Source of the DNA: Lepraria neglecta | Lineage: Eukaryota; Ascomycota; Lecanoromycetes; Lecanorales; Stereocaulaceae | Assembly: GCA_033220425.1 (NCBI GenBank) | Contig: CM065648.1 | Location: 310,001 to 374,000 of the forward strand | DNA length: 64,000 bases | Direction of reading: 5' to 3' | Part shown: in pieces, positions 21,501-31,398 of the stretch | Layout of the letters: every line of letters starts with the position of its first letter | Position numbering within the stretch: the stretch's first letter is position 1 | Position numbers and translations under genes: made by a program | Notes under the pieces: generated by a model | What the model was told of the DNA's origin: nothing | Seen by the model: only the letters and a program-made list of their open reading frames with translations | Databases searched by the model: none

Positions 21501-21621
21501 AGTTCTTCCCGTCATACTGTTCGACCTTACAGCGTTTGAATGAGCGGCCGTTGACGTCGACGACAAGGAAGCGCTGCTCAGACAGCGTTGAGCTTAGAGA
21601 CCACCTGATTGCTTTCTCCAT
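18526..21621 (-). CDS. SEA4: SEA complex / GATOR2 subunit SEA4 (Mio homologue)
   Basis: Three exons (21621-19986, 19939-19847, 19796-18526) with GTATGT and GTAAGC donors encode 999 aa. The first ~350 residues are WD40-like: RAFDWAPHDETLVAVGQWSG, NDFCLNIWDVNQRF, VRIYDLREN, TTIQIWDRRSG. The middle is helical solenoid. The C-terminus has a zinc-binding module with ordered Cys/His pairs: CNHCHRALD, CPKCGKHLPRCVVCMDWLG, CLTCDHMAHAGHSLDWF, CPVPDCDCQC. This WD40-solenoid-RING layout defines Mio/SEA4, a scaffold of the SEACAT/GATOR2 complex that relieves inhibition of TORC1 at the vacuole when amino acids are present. Length fits the family (about 1000). No lesions are seen. It is head-to-head with EFG1. 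Confidence 0.93.
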
Positions 21622-21950
21622 CTTCTCATATCATTCGTCTCGGTCCACGACTAGATCATAGCGGAGTTCATAGGGTGGAGTGAGATGGCTGTTATAGTGT
21701 TTATGATTTGCTATATAGGAACGCCTACATCACCGACAGCCTGAGCCCCTAAACTGGGGTCTCTGGCTGTCATCATCCTAGCATGGGCTTGCGGTCATAT
21801 GCTGTTATATTCTCAAGGCTTATTAGCGCCAAATTAAATTACGATATCTCCGATCCCCGATGGTCCACTTCTCGACTTTCCAGTTGCTCATCTTCCCCCA
21901 ACATACCTTGAGCACCCACAATTACATTGACAGTATAACACTCCGAGGAT
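21622..21950. promoter_or_regulatory. divergent promoter SEA4 / EFG1
   Basis: A 329-bp head-to-head spacer between two growth-linked genes. No single motif is convincing by eye. Confidence 0.5.
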
Positions 21951-22917
21951 ATGGGGCGAGGCAGCTCTTGGAGGCCGGCCGGCACTAGAGATCCTCCCTC
22001 CAAAGGACATCGTGGGAAAAGTGCCTCTTACAGGCCGAACTACTCTCAAAATTCCCTCCCAGAACGGCATGAGCCTCACACGCGAGCAGAGCCAGACTCC
22101 TGGAGGCCCGACCCTTCTCAAACTCATGCCTTACCACGGCATAAGAGGCGCAACAGAGCACCACTTGACTCAAACTATCCCTCCGTGAACCCTCTCAAAT
22201 CGAAGATTCGTGACCTGACTCGTGCACTCCAGCACTCAGATCTGCCAGCCGATATCCGAGTAGAAAAGGAGAGAGCACTGGCTGGGTATGAGCAGGACTT
22301 GGAAAATGCCCTCGAAGAGAAGCGGAAACAGGAGCTGATTGGGAAATACCACATGGTGCGATTCTTTGGTACGTAACCCCGAGCCCGCTACACAGTGATC
22401 CCGAAGGCAAGCCATGCTGACAATGTGCAAAGAGCGCCAGAAAGCTACTCGACATATCAAGAAGATACAGAAGCGCCTCGTATCCACACCACCAGACACA
22501 CCAGATTACAAACAGCTAGAAGGAAAGCTCCATGTAGTGCAGACAGATCTCAACTACACTCTCTACTATCCTCTGAACCAGAAGTATGAAGCTATCTACC
22601 CACGAAAGGAGAATTCCAAGAGCGATGTGACGGAGAATGGGGAGCCTGTCTTGAAGCCCGCAATGTGGAAAGTTGTGGAGAAGTGTATGGAAGATGGAAC
22701 ACTGGATGCCTTAAGAGATGGTACCCTGGATATTGTCCTGGGCATCGGCCGAATGAAGCTCTTCAAAAAGGAGACTCGAGGCCCTGAATCGCAAATGAAG
22801 AACAAGGTCAACTTCGGGTCTAAGCCGTCTATGAATGGACAGTCAACAGAGATGGATGAAGATAGCGATGGCGGCTTCTTCGAAGAATATGGAGGCGTAA
22901 AGCTAGAACCATCTTGA
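21951..22917 (+). CDS. EFG1: rRNA-processing protein EFG1
   Basis: Two exons (21951-22368, 22433-22917), 64-bp intron GTACGT...CAAAG, 300 aa. The N-terminus is basic and disordered. The core VNPLKSKIRDLTRALQHSDL, PADIRVEKERALAGYEQDL, KYHMVRFFERQKATRHIKKI and LNYTLYYPLNQKYEAIYP is the EFG1 domain, mostly coiled coil. Yeast Efg1 is a nucleolar small-subunit processome factor needed for 18S rRNA maturation and for G1 progression. The splice joins RFF to ERQKA inside the core, which confirms the intron. The tail is acidic (STEMDEDSDGG). Intact. Confidence 0.93.
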
Positions 22918-23378
22918 TCAGCTCTACCTCACGAACGATATGAGCACGACGAAAAGCGATGCCCTTGAATATGCAACGACCAACCCTTTCAGTCTAGCGG
23001 AGTGGGAAACACTTTGGACATTCGGGGATTCTGAATGAATACCGGTATCCTCTATTGAACGACCTTGTTTGGTCGAATCTCATGTCCTGAAAACATGAGC
23101 ACGAAATGATTTATGCTTCCAGTAAGTGTCAGAAAGAGTCGAACAACTGCTCTAGGATACTGACTCAAGCAGATTTGGCGCAGCCGAGAGACATCTTAGA
23201 GACTCTTCTTACATGCATCTTCCTTTAAATGCCTCATGAAGGCAATGTTTCTCGTCTTCTGAGGCATACTCTATCGATAGAATTCTTTACCGAAACCAAC
23301 CATCCTCAAACCTCGTCATTAAGGAAGTCGAAACCCCTCGCTCACCACCAGCCTATCCTCAATCATCCCAATTGTCCT
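22918..23378. other. convergent 3' spacer EFG1 / TPT1
   Basis: About 460 bp without a supported gene; it must carry both terminators. A plus-strand frame at 23229-23759 is a low-complexity shadow of TPT1. Confidence 0.5.
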
Positions 23379-24722
23379 TCACAGGACCCTTGTCTCCTCC
23401 ATCCCGGCCCCGTCTCTATCTGTCTCATTTCCCTTCCTTTCTTCCAACTTCTCCGCCGCAGGCCTGTCCTCTATACTCAGAGTCCCGAGCCCCTGCTCAA
23501 CAGCATCCTTCCCCCTCCTCAACTCCTCCTCCCACCCTTCGTCCCTCTTCCCCCAAAGCACCTCCCCACCCCCCTCAGGCCGCCTAGCCTCCACCCAACT
23601 AACCCACTGCAACTCCAACACCTTCTCCTTCCTCGCCTCCTCCCCATGCCCAACGATCTTCTCCACCCCATCAGTAAGGATAACCCCATTTCGACTCCGC
23701 CACCACTCCACCCCTCCCTCCAGCACACTCCGTTTCACATCCACCCACACCACGATTGAAGCATCTTTTCGCATACCGCTTATCACACCATCGTCCTGGT
23801 CGTCCTTCTTTGGTTTACTCCGATCCTGGCACTTGTTATCCAGTGGGGGCATTTTCTTCGGCAGGTCTGTCGCGAAATGGATGTGTGTTCTTTTCATAGG
23901 TTTCAAACCACCGAATTTCTTGATCTCTTCCCAGGATTCAGGGTAGGTGCCATGCACGACCAGAGTTGGGCAATCTGGGGAGGAAGGGTCGAGGCGCTCG
24001 TGGATGTTTGAGTTGGCGATGCCGGTGACTGAATGGCCTTGCGAGGCGCGGATTCGGTATTGAGAGGGGTCGGTGGTGGATCTAGGGCTTGTGGAGGTGG
24101 CGAGGGATGCGGCGGGGAGAGGTTCGAGGCTGAAGCGTTGTTTGTCGTTGTTGCTGACTGTTTGGGAGAGTTCTTCGAAGGTTACGTTTAGAGAGGCGAG
24201 GCGGCGCCAGTGGAGCTGGAGAGAAGTATGGCATTAGTATAAAATACTTAGACACATCTTTGAAGAAAAGTCCAAGTGAGATCTTGCTCTTCCTTCATAG
24301 AAAAACACGAAGCCGCAAGATACCAGAAGCCATACTAATTGCTGCCCGAAAGGTTCATTCCCTCTCCCCTTCCACTTCGTAGAAATACAGCAATTAAACA
24401 TATGAATACAGGAGAAAATAACGCAGACACAGACCTCCGAGTCGACATTCTTCAAGCATGAGAGAAAGTGCAAATGGGATTCAAAGGACGCAGAGTTTCT
24501 ATACTGAAGGACTGCAAAAGTGACTCCGGAGACGCAAATAATGAACACTCACCACATCAGCAACATTCGCCCACCCCCCCTCATCAATACCCACCCCCTC
24601 ATCCTTCGCCCCATGCCTAAGCAAAAAGCTCAAAGCCTTCGAAACAGTAACCTGCCTACTCTGCGGCCTACTACTTCCGCCACCCTTCCCCCCCTAAATT
24701 TTCCTCTTGCCGCGGGCTTCAT
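23379..24722 (-). CDS. TPT1: tRNA 2'-phosphotransferase (TPT1/KptA), one base short in a G run
   Basis: The enzyme removes the 2'-phosphate left at the splice junction by fungal tRNA ligase, moving it to NAD+. Exon 1 runs from 24722 to 24553, then a long 337-bp intron (GTGAGT...TCCAG), then exon 2, 24215-23379. Seen: SKALSFLLRHGAKDEG, WANVADV|LHWRRL across the splice, IRASQGHS, VVHGTYPESWEEIKKFGGL, KPMKRTHIHFAT, GVISGMRKD, WVDV, NGVILTDG. These include the Arg-His-Arg-Arg catalytic set. The ATG at 24722 opens MKPAARGKFRGG in a different frame from SKALSFLL. One more G in the run at 24688-24694 (7 G on the minus strand) would give a single frame, MKPAARGKFRGGKGGSSRP. As written the conserved frame has a TAG just before the run. 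I treat this as a likely consensus error, since the enzyme is essential in yeast. Confidence 0.88.
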
Positions 24723-25517
24723 TGAGAACTCAGAAGTTTGATTGGTACGAAAAGAAATTGGGGCTCGCGGGAAACGCCCCGCATACGATTGGGGGTGTAT
24801 GTATTTTCGCAAATGAATTGAGAATGAGCAGGAATGGTGATAGAGGGGTTTTGTGGGGATTGGGGAATGACTCCTCGCCGTTCCAAATGCTGGCACTGGG
24901 TTTAAGGAAAGAGCACCAGTAAAGGAGGGGCAGTAGTGGGACAAGTGATGGGGGTTACGAAGCATATGCATGTAGACTCCGTCAGTGAAGTGGAAATGTC
25001 TCAGAAAACGATGTGTAACAGTAATAATGCTAGCGTGAAGATTCCGGGTCCTTCTGAGTCAAAAGCTTGAGGCTATCCGCACCATCGTGAAGCCAATCAG
25101 GTGTTCGTTACGAATACTATGGGACACTACTGGATTGTTCCTGCAAGACACGGGTACCCTGCATGACCTAGAGATTAGTGGGCTCGTCTACAGTTGGTCA
25201 AAACGGAGAAAAGACCGGCTCTGATATCTTCTATTACAAAATGTGATATATCTTAGAATATCTACTGTGCATGCAGTTCAAAGCACGCTATCATGAACCA
25301 ATCGTCCAGCGATTTACCGCTTCCCTGAGCATGAGCCCTGCTTCGATCTAAGAACGCCGTTAAACCGAACGAATGTTCGTGGCCTGCCTTCCTGGCTCCA
25401 AAATTGCGGTAACATACATCATACAAGCCGACTTTGACCGAACGCTCACTTTTCGTAGCACTCCCACCGTAATTAATGTCAAAAGAAAGAGAAGTCATGC
25501 AATGCCAGCATTCCAAT
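24723..25517. other. intergenic, TPT1 promoter side
   Basis: About 800 bp with small frames on both strands (24630-24971, 24707-24922, 25262-25516). None has a motif. No repeat seen. Confidence 0.45.
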
Positions 25518-28112
25518 TCAGCGCTGCTGCACCCCTTCAGACTGCCTAAGCCTCCCAGCTGAAATGCCTATCCGTGACTGGCCTGCAGAGGTGTGCTGGC
25601 CAAGTGAAGCGATCCTGCGTTGTCTTGCCTCTGCCAAGCGCGCACTATCGGCCGAGGAAGGTGGTGTGGACCGTTCGAGATACCTTCGGTTCCCAGGCTG
25701 CACAATTGGTGTGAGTGGGGAGGTCGAAACCTGAGAGAAATAGCTCTTTCGCTGTGGTAGAGACGACTGCACAGAGGGAGATCGCTCCAAATTATTAGGC
25801 ATGGGATGTTGGGATGTGTACTCGCGAGATATTCTCGATTGTGGAGAGGGCCTTAGCTTCCCAATTTCTGTTGCAGCTCGAGATGGAGGTCTATCATTGC
25901 TTGTTGTTTCGTCTGATTCCTTCTTCGCACGACTGCGTAATGTGACGGTGGAAGTCCTGTCTATTCTGCTTCCCAAAGGCGTCACTGTCTGGGTAGGCGT
26001 CGAAACTTCCGGAGTGGACTCCCTACGACCATACAGCGGAGAAGAGCCCAGTATACTTGTACGCCGTGCTTCCAGTCGACTCATGACCCTAGAGCTAGCT
26101 CTAGCCTCAGGCTCAATGCTAGTACCACGAAGAAGCCTCGAATCTGGTAGAGCTGCTTCAGTCCGCTGCACTGTTGAGGGGGAGTCGTTGCTTCCAGGCC
26201 GAGATCTGGCATTTGGAAGCTCGGGCTCTGGCGGTTCTTCAGCCAATGCTATGCAGAGTTCCGTCAGACTTCGACACATGCTCTCAGCCTTTCTGCGAAG
26301 TTGCCTATCGATTCCACCAGCAGGGCCAACAACGGGTGCTGTCTGAGAAGCTTCTTGCGAGCCCGCACTGCCAGTCATAGCCGCCAAGGTCAAGGCGTCT
26401 GATGCAGTAGCCTCTAACGCTCTGTACAGACTTGCACTGACCGTGGGCTTCGCTTTTGCTAAAGCCGAGTGAAGAAGAGGATGTATGTTGGTATTTCCTG
26501 GACTTTTCACAGTAGAAGCTTCTGGAGAGATATTCTCCACTTGGCGACGCTTGGGCGACGAGGACATGGTTGTCATGGTAGTCGTTGCAGTAGGCGGGCG
26601 ATCATTCATAGCGTTTGATATTGCTGCATTTGATGATTTTGGTAAGATTCCAGTAAGCTCAAGCTTCCGTAGTCTGGACTTTAGATCATCTAGCTCATCC
26701 CAAACGGTTGACGGGGCTGTAGTTGAGACAGTTGACTCTGTACCTGCGGCATGGAGGGTCACCAAGGCTGCCTCTTGCCCATGAACTGGCGTGGATTGAA
26801 CTGGAAACGGCGAAGACCCGTACTTGCCATTTGTAGCGTATGACAGATTAGATTGCTTATAGCTGCGAGTTCCAGCTCCCGGTGAAGTTTCGCGAAGGGA
26901 TCGTCGACGATCGTAGCTTGAAGGGAGGTCGGGTGACCCTTCCTGGGACAAGCCATCGCGTGGCGGGGTGCCAAACGAGGTCCTGGCATTACGCGTCCGG
27001 AACCGTTGATCGAGTGGATGTGCAGATGCAGCGTATGGTCTGTTGCCGGAAGCTGCATCTCGAAGCGATGCAAGCGAACCTTTCTCTGTTGAACGGTGAA
27101 ATGCCGAGTCGAAAGAAGACTTGTAGTGGTGATTCTGTTTTGGGGAAACTTGCTGTCCAGCAAAGCTCGCACCACTGGTGCTTGGACGGCTAGAAGGCGA
27201 CGGTCGAGATGTCCGTGCTTGTGGCAAACCTGAATTCCCAATGTGTGAGCGTCGTCTTTCGCGCCTGGCAGAGAGCTCTAATCCTTCGTCAACCACTGAG
27301 TCTGCCTTTGCGAGGTTGAGGAATAGGTCCTCGTTTGACGAAAATGACTGGTCCTGGCCGTCTTCGTTCTTGGTCTTCGCGCTCCCCTCCCAGTTATTGC
27401 CATTCATACGAAGAGTTGAGTCCTCGTCATCCTCTTCTTCGAAGCGTCCATATTTGTATCGTCCTGCCATTGTAGGGTCCGTCCTGTCGTCTGTCAAGGA
27501 CTTGGATCGTGCCACTCGGGCGTTGGAAGGGGTGGAGCCCGAGTCTTCATTCGCAGCTCGGTATGTCTGCTTGACTATAGTATCGATGCTGGAGGAGGTA
27601 ATTGGCCGTTGGGATAGAGGCGGACGTGCGACTCTCGGGTCGAATGAGGGTGAATTTCGCCAGGGAGAGTCAGCGTTGTAAGATCGCTGGGTGCTGAGAG
27701 CTGGCGGAGGTCCCGATGACGTTTCTATCCCGTGACTGGAACGTGAGGCAGGTGGCCTTCTGTTCAGGGGAGATTGAGGTTTTGCGCCTGAAGCTCCAGG
27801 TTGCTGTGCGAAGTAAGAGCCGCCTGGGGTGAGAGGAGGTAGCAAAATCTTAGACGTAGGAGACAAATCAAGCTGCTGTTTACCTGTAATCCCAGAAACG
27901 CCGTCCACCGATGATTGGTATGAAGTGAAGTTGGCAGGTGCGATGGATTTATGTGGTGATGACGGCCGAGGCGCTGATTGGCCGATACGAGAACCACCTT
28001 GGCTGGACGACGTGTTTCCTGAATTTTCTGACTCTGCTGAGACAAATGACTTCTCGCTCTCTGAAGGAGTCGAACCTTCACGTACATTGCTTTCTGTTAC
28101 GCGTGAAGACAT
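25518..28112 (-). CDS. large Ser/Pro/Arg-rich, mostly disordered protein
   Basis: One uninterrupted frame of 864 aa from MSSRVTESNVREG; an ATG 14 codons upstream (28154) is in frame but less likely. The bulk is low-complexity Ser, Pro, Arg and Thr with many SP/TP and RRxS sites, suggesting heavy phosphorylation. A short ordered piece, STVWDELDDLKSRLRKLELT, is a leucine-rich helix. A second helical part follows (LYRALEATASDALTLAAMTG and RKAESMCRSLTELCIALAEE). These two helices are the parts I recall as conserved among filamentous ascomycetes, where such proteins carry uninformative or cell-wall-anchor labels. No signal peptide or transmembrane segment is visible. It could be a cytoskeletal or septation scaffold, but that is only a guess from composition. 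Confidence 0.8.
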   Translation of the reverse strand: MSSRVTESNVREGSTPSESEKSFVSAESENSGNTSSSQGGSRIGQSAPRPSSPHKSIAPANFTSYQSSVDGVSGITGKQQLDLSPTSKILLPPLTPGGSYFAQQPGASGAKPQSPLNRRPPASRSSHGIETSSGPPPALSTQRSYNADSPWRNSPSFDPRVARPPLSQRPITSSSIDTIVKQTYRAANEDSGSTPSNARVARSKSLTDDRTDPTMAGRYKYGRFEEEDDEDSTLRMNGNNWEGSAKTKNEDGQDQSFSSNEDLFLNLAKADSVVDEGLELSARRERRRSHIGNSGLPQARTSRPSPSSRPSTSGASFAGQQVSPKQNHHYKSSFDSAFHRSTEKGSLASLRDAASGNRPYAASAHPLDQRFRTRNARTSFGTPPRDGLSQEGSPDLPSSYDRRRSLRETSPGAGTRSYKQSNLSYATNGKYGSSPFPVQSTPVHGQEAALVTLHAAGTESTVSTTAPSTVWDELDDLKSRLRKLELTGILPKSSNAAISNAMNDRPPTATTTMTTMSSSPKRRQVENISPEASTVKSPGNTNIHPLLHSALAKAKPTVSASLYRALEATASDALTLAAMTGSAGSQEASQTAPVVGPAGGIDRQLRRKAESMCRSLTELCIALAEEPPEPELPNARSRPGSNDSPSTVQRTEAALPDSRLLRGTSIEPEARASSRVMSRLEARRTSILGSSPLYGRRESTPEVSTPTQTVTPLGSRIDRTSTVTLRSRAKKESDETTSNDRPPSRAATEIGKLRPSPQSRISREYTSQHPMPNNLERSPSVQSSLPQRKSYFSQVSTSPLTPIVQPGNRRYLERSTPPSSADSARLAEARQRRIASLGQHTSAGQSRIGISAGRLRQSEGVQQR

Positions 28113-28154
28113 TGCGGGAAAAGAGGGGCCGCGCTCTATCGCCTTGCATAGCAA

Positions 28155-28918
28155 TACCCTTCCCCCTTACGTATTTCAGCACGCTCCTCAGGGGCTGCAC
28201 CGCAATGGCGACGGCGAGCTTCAATTTGTCACGGCTGACACTCAATGGTAGCGAACAAGCAAGAATTATACCTTAGAGGCTTAGACATTTAATTTGTGCA
28301 GAGGGGCTAAGAGACACTTTCCCCCTGATTGGTCAATGCGTGCCGACAGGGGTGCTATCTACTACCTAAACAAACGGGAGCCCACAGACGCGGCTGCTAG
28401 CTTGGCCAGATCTACCTAGATATGCGTTTTGGCGGGGACCCACTGTGCGAAAGCTTGTGTGTTCCTTGGTTACATTCATTCAATATTTAGTCTACTGTAT
28501 GTTCGACTGGTAGTGGGACTCAGAGGTTGAATAGGATTCCATAGTTGACGGCTCTCCATAGTCATATGTGATATGTGACGGCCTATCCCCTGGAATTCGT
28601 ATACATTTGCCTAAATATCTTGACCTTGGAGCCAGACCCGTCAGCGCTGTCGCCGCCCTTCAAAGTCCACAGATTTTGACCACTCCTTCTCCTTAACAGA
28701 CTTCCCCGTTTTTGATAGCAATGACCTCACCGCGAGTAGCTGGCCAGCTGCTGCATGGAAAATTATCTCCATTCCTTCTCCGATTGGATAGCCATTAGCT
28801 ATGGGGCGGGGGCGTATCAGTGATTGCAGCATGTATCCGGGTGCAGTGCAAGTTTCGAGGGTCAGAACTTCCCAATATGTCCGTTCGCTGCTGCGAAGAC
28901 ATGCTGTTTGGCACAGAC
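28155..28918. other. intergenic upstream of the disordered-protein gene
   Basis: No gene supported. It contains the promoter of the minus-strand gene at 25518-28112. Small frames at 28641-28832 and 28795-29250 lack motifs. Confidence 0.45.
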
Positions 28919-29145
28919 CCTGCTCTCAGATAGCTCATTTCTAAAACACCGGTACCTGAGAGTTGTCTTTTGGCGCAATGTCTGTTCCTGAGACCTGCCC
29001 TTGGATAAGGCTTATGCCGGCAAACAGGGGTTCGTTCCATGCATGCTGCTCTTGAGACTTGACTTTGCGCCCAAAACCTGCTCCTAGATAGCACTTTGTG
29101 CTCAACCCCCTGCTCTTGAGACTTGTGTTTTGTGTCAAAAAAAAT
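28919..29145. repeat. diverged minisatellite, about six 31-35 bp units
   Basis: Units of the form CCTGCTCTTGAGACTTG..., followed by TTTGTGC..AAAA, recur with drift: starts near 28919, 28949, 28981, 29041, 29078 and 29111. Core words are GAGACTTG, CTGCTC and a closing poly-A. It lies in the 1.1-kb spacer 28155-29246, which otherwise has no gene. Confidence 0.65.
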
Positions 29146-29246
29146 TCCTACGAGCGGCAATACTGAATCCGAAATTTGCAGGTGGCATTCTTTGTTCTCT
29201 GTGGACACGGGGAAGAGAATATTTGAAAGCCATTCACGAATGCCTT

Positions 29247-30983
29247 TCACTCATTCGCTTCTCCAGTCGGGTAAACTTCTACCGTTATACCCTCTCCTCG
29301 ATCAGGTCTCCCACTAATCTTATACTTTCCAGCAATCAGATCTTTAGCAACAACTTCACGCGTCCTACCCAGACTTTCAATGGCAGAGATCCGGTCGAGC
29401 GTAGCCTCTAAGTGCGCCTCGAACCCAGGCTCACTGCAGATTTCTCGGAAGGCTCTTTGCATCGGTACTGAGTCTGCGCGTACCATTGCCTGGGCATCAA
29501 TTGTGAAGATGTTGATATGATCATAGCTCTTGATGAAGTCTGCCCTCGTCATGATCTCGCGCGCTTTGTGCAAGGGTATCTGCGGAAGCAAATAGGGCTT
29601 ATCGCTGCTGCTGCCGGCCTCCTTCTCCTGATCGACGAGAGCCTTAGCAAGCACCATGGCGGCTGCAGCATACTTCTGTTGATCCATGACGTCGTCATCA
29701 CAGCCGTCCCCTAAGATCCAACAGTTGTTTAAGAACCAAGTCTTCTCCACCTGGCAAATCTCCTCACAGGTGCGTAGCATATCTGGAGACTTGGCTACCA
29801 GATTGAGGAACGTCAGTCTTCCACCCAATCTGCTGTATACTTCTTCAAGCAACTTAGATGAAGGCTGCTCCTCGTCCTCGTAGTGTCGTTTGCGAAATTG
29901 CATTAAGGCTGAGATTGCCTGGTCTTTGGGCAGGTCAAGCACGGGAAGGACCTCCATGCGCGTAGAATATTGCTTTAGACTTTCGTAGACCCAGTAATCG
30001 TCGCTGTTAAGGACCACAGTGACAAGGTTGCTCGCAGCCCATTGCTCAGCTCGTTGCTGGATGAGCTCTAGAAGGTCACGTCCGTCGGCGTCATCTCTGA
30101 GAAGATGTGTAGAATTGACGATAAGCACCAGGGGTCGACCAACCGTCTTTCGCCTAATTAATGCAAGCTTTTCCAACTTGTTAAACGCTCGCTCGATGTC
30201 CAGAAGCGCAGTGTTGCCTTCCCGTGGGCCTTTGATGCTGAATAGACTCCCGATATAGTCTTCATGAAACTCATAATCAAGCGCCTTTCCAAGTCTTATG
30301 CGAAAGATCTCAAGGTCTGCATGAGCCTCGAACATGGAGATGCCCTCTCCATCGACCTTTTGCATGGCGTGTAGTAGCATGGAAGATTTACCGGTGCCCT
30401 TTTCGCCAATGAGAAGATGGTAGTGGCCTCGATCAGTCCCGTTAATGATCCCATCTATTTTGGTTTGCTCAGCGTGACGTATCCAGTGCTGGTCATCTCC
30501 TTGCAGGATATTGTTAGGAAGGCCTTTTCCTAGAGCGGCCAATTCGAGGACTGGATCGCCCGGTTCAAACGCCTTTGCCATTTTCTTAAGAATGAGATAC
30601 TTGTAATATTTGTGATAAGTATAACCAGCTAGCCTGAAGACTTGCAGTCAGCAACCACCTTCTAAACATCGGCTTGACCGTGTGTACACTTACCCTAGAA
30701 CAAGGAGGGATGCGAATGTCGTGACAGCACTTTCAAACATTTTGAAAAGGGTTGCGCTCCATTGTGATCTTAGCCTGTCCTTCTCAGCTTTGGGAGGTTC
30801 TTCAGAATCGTCTGCCTGAGATCGAATTTGGCCAGGCGAGGGTCCACCGAATCCATTGACATAGCGTCTGTCATATTGGAACGCCAATGGGGTTCTTTGA
30901 AGCCGTACAGCAAGGCTTGTGTGAGGTTTCCCAATCTTGTACGAGGCACGAACGAAGGGAATCGAGCGAAGCAACGTCGACAT
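29247..30983 (-). CDS. mitochondrial membrane-anchored AAA/Orc1-like ATPase
   Basis: Two exons (30983-30694, 30633-29247) joined by a 60-bp intron (GTAAGT...TTCAG) encode 558 aa. The first ~90 residues, starting MSTLLRSIPFVRASYKIGKP, are basic with few acids, as expected of a mitochondrial presequence. A membrane segment (ESAVTTFASLLVLGLAGYTY) spans the splice. The ATPase module starts near EPGDPVLELAALGKG. Walker A is GEKGTGKSSML. The strand expected to end in Walker B reads RPLVLIVNSTHLL, without the usual acidic DE. NLVTVVLNSDDYWV may be sensor 1. The C-terminal part (LGGRLTFLNLVAKSPD onward) looks like the lid and a winged-helix region. Fungal relatives are annotated as AAA proteins of unknown job in mitochondria. 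I give no symbol. Confidence 0.85.
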
Positions 30984-31398
30984 TGTTCTTACATTCAGTA
31001 AGCCAAACGGAACGTAAGCAGTGACAGATATATGATTGCTTAATGAGGAAAAGAGCTGGCCGCAAAAGGCTTGAACATTAGTTCAATCGTACGCCATGGC
31101 AACCGCGCCGAAAATAAGCGTATACCAGGTTCCATCATGGCAGAGGTTCCTTTGATCATCAAGGGACTGCTCCTCGCCTCGCTCACCAAGGACAACGTTC
31201 TACGGTTTGAGGTCAAGCTTTGGAGACCGCCATTTTAGGGCTTGGCTGTCTCAGCCAATCATATTCCACCAATCACGTCATAATAAACATTCTGGCACGC
31301 GTTAAGCTTGGTTCCTTTGTTGAACCTCACTCATCTGCTGTAAACATCAACTCTACTCACAGCCCATACAGCCAGGGGAATCTCAGAATCACATCGCA
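30984..31398. promoter_or_regulatory. divergent promoter, AAA ATPase / membrane protein
   Basis: A 415-bp head-to-head spacer. AGCCAATCAT and ACCAATCACGTCA, about 20 bp apart near 31250-31280, are CCAAT boxes; the second abuts a CACGTCA word. Confidence 0.55.

Noticed and set aside
25801-28276. Long plus-strand frames opposite the disordered protein
   Set aside because: Caused by biased codon composition of the real minus-strand gene.
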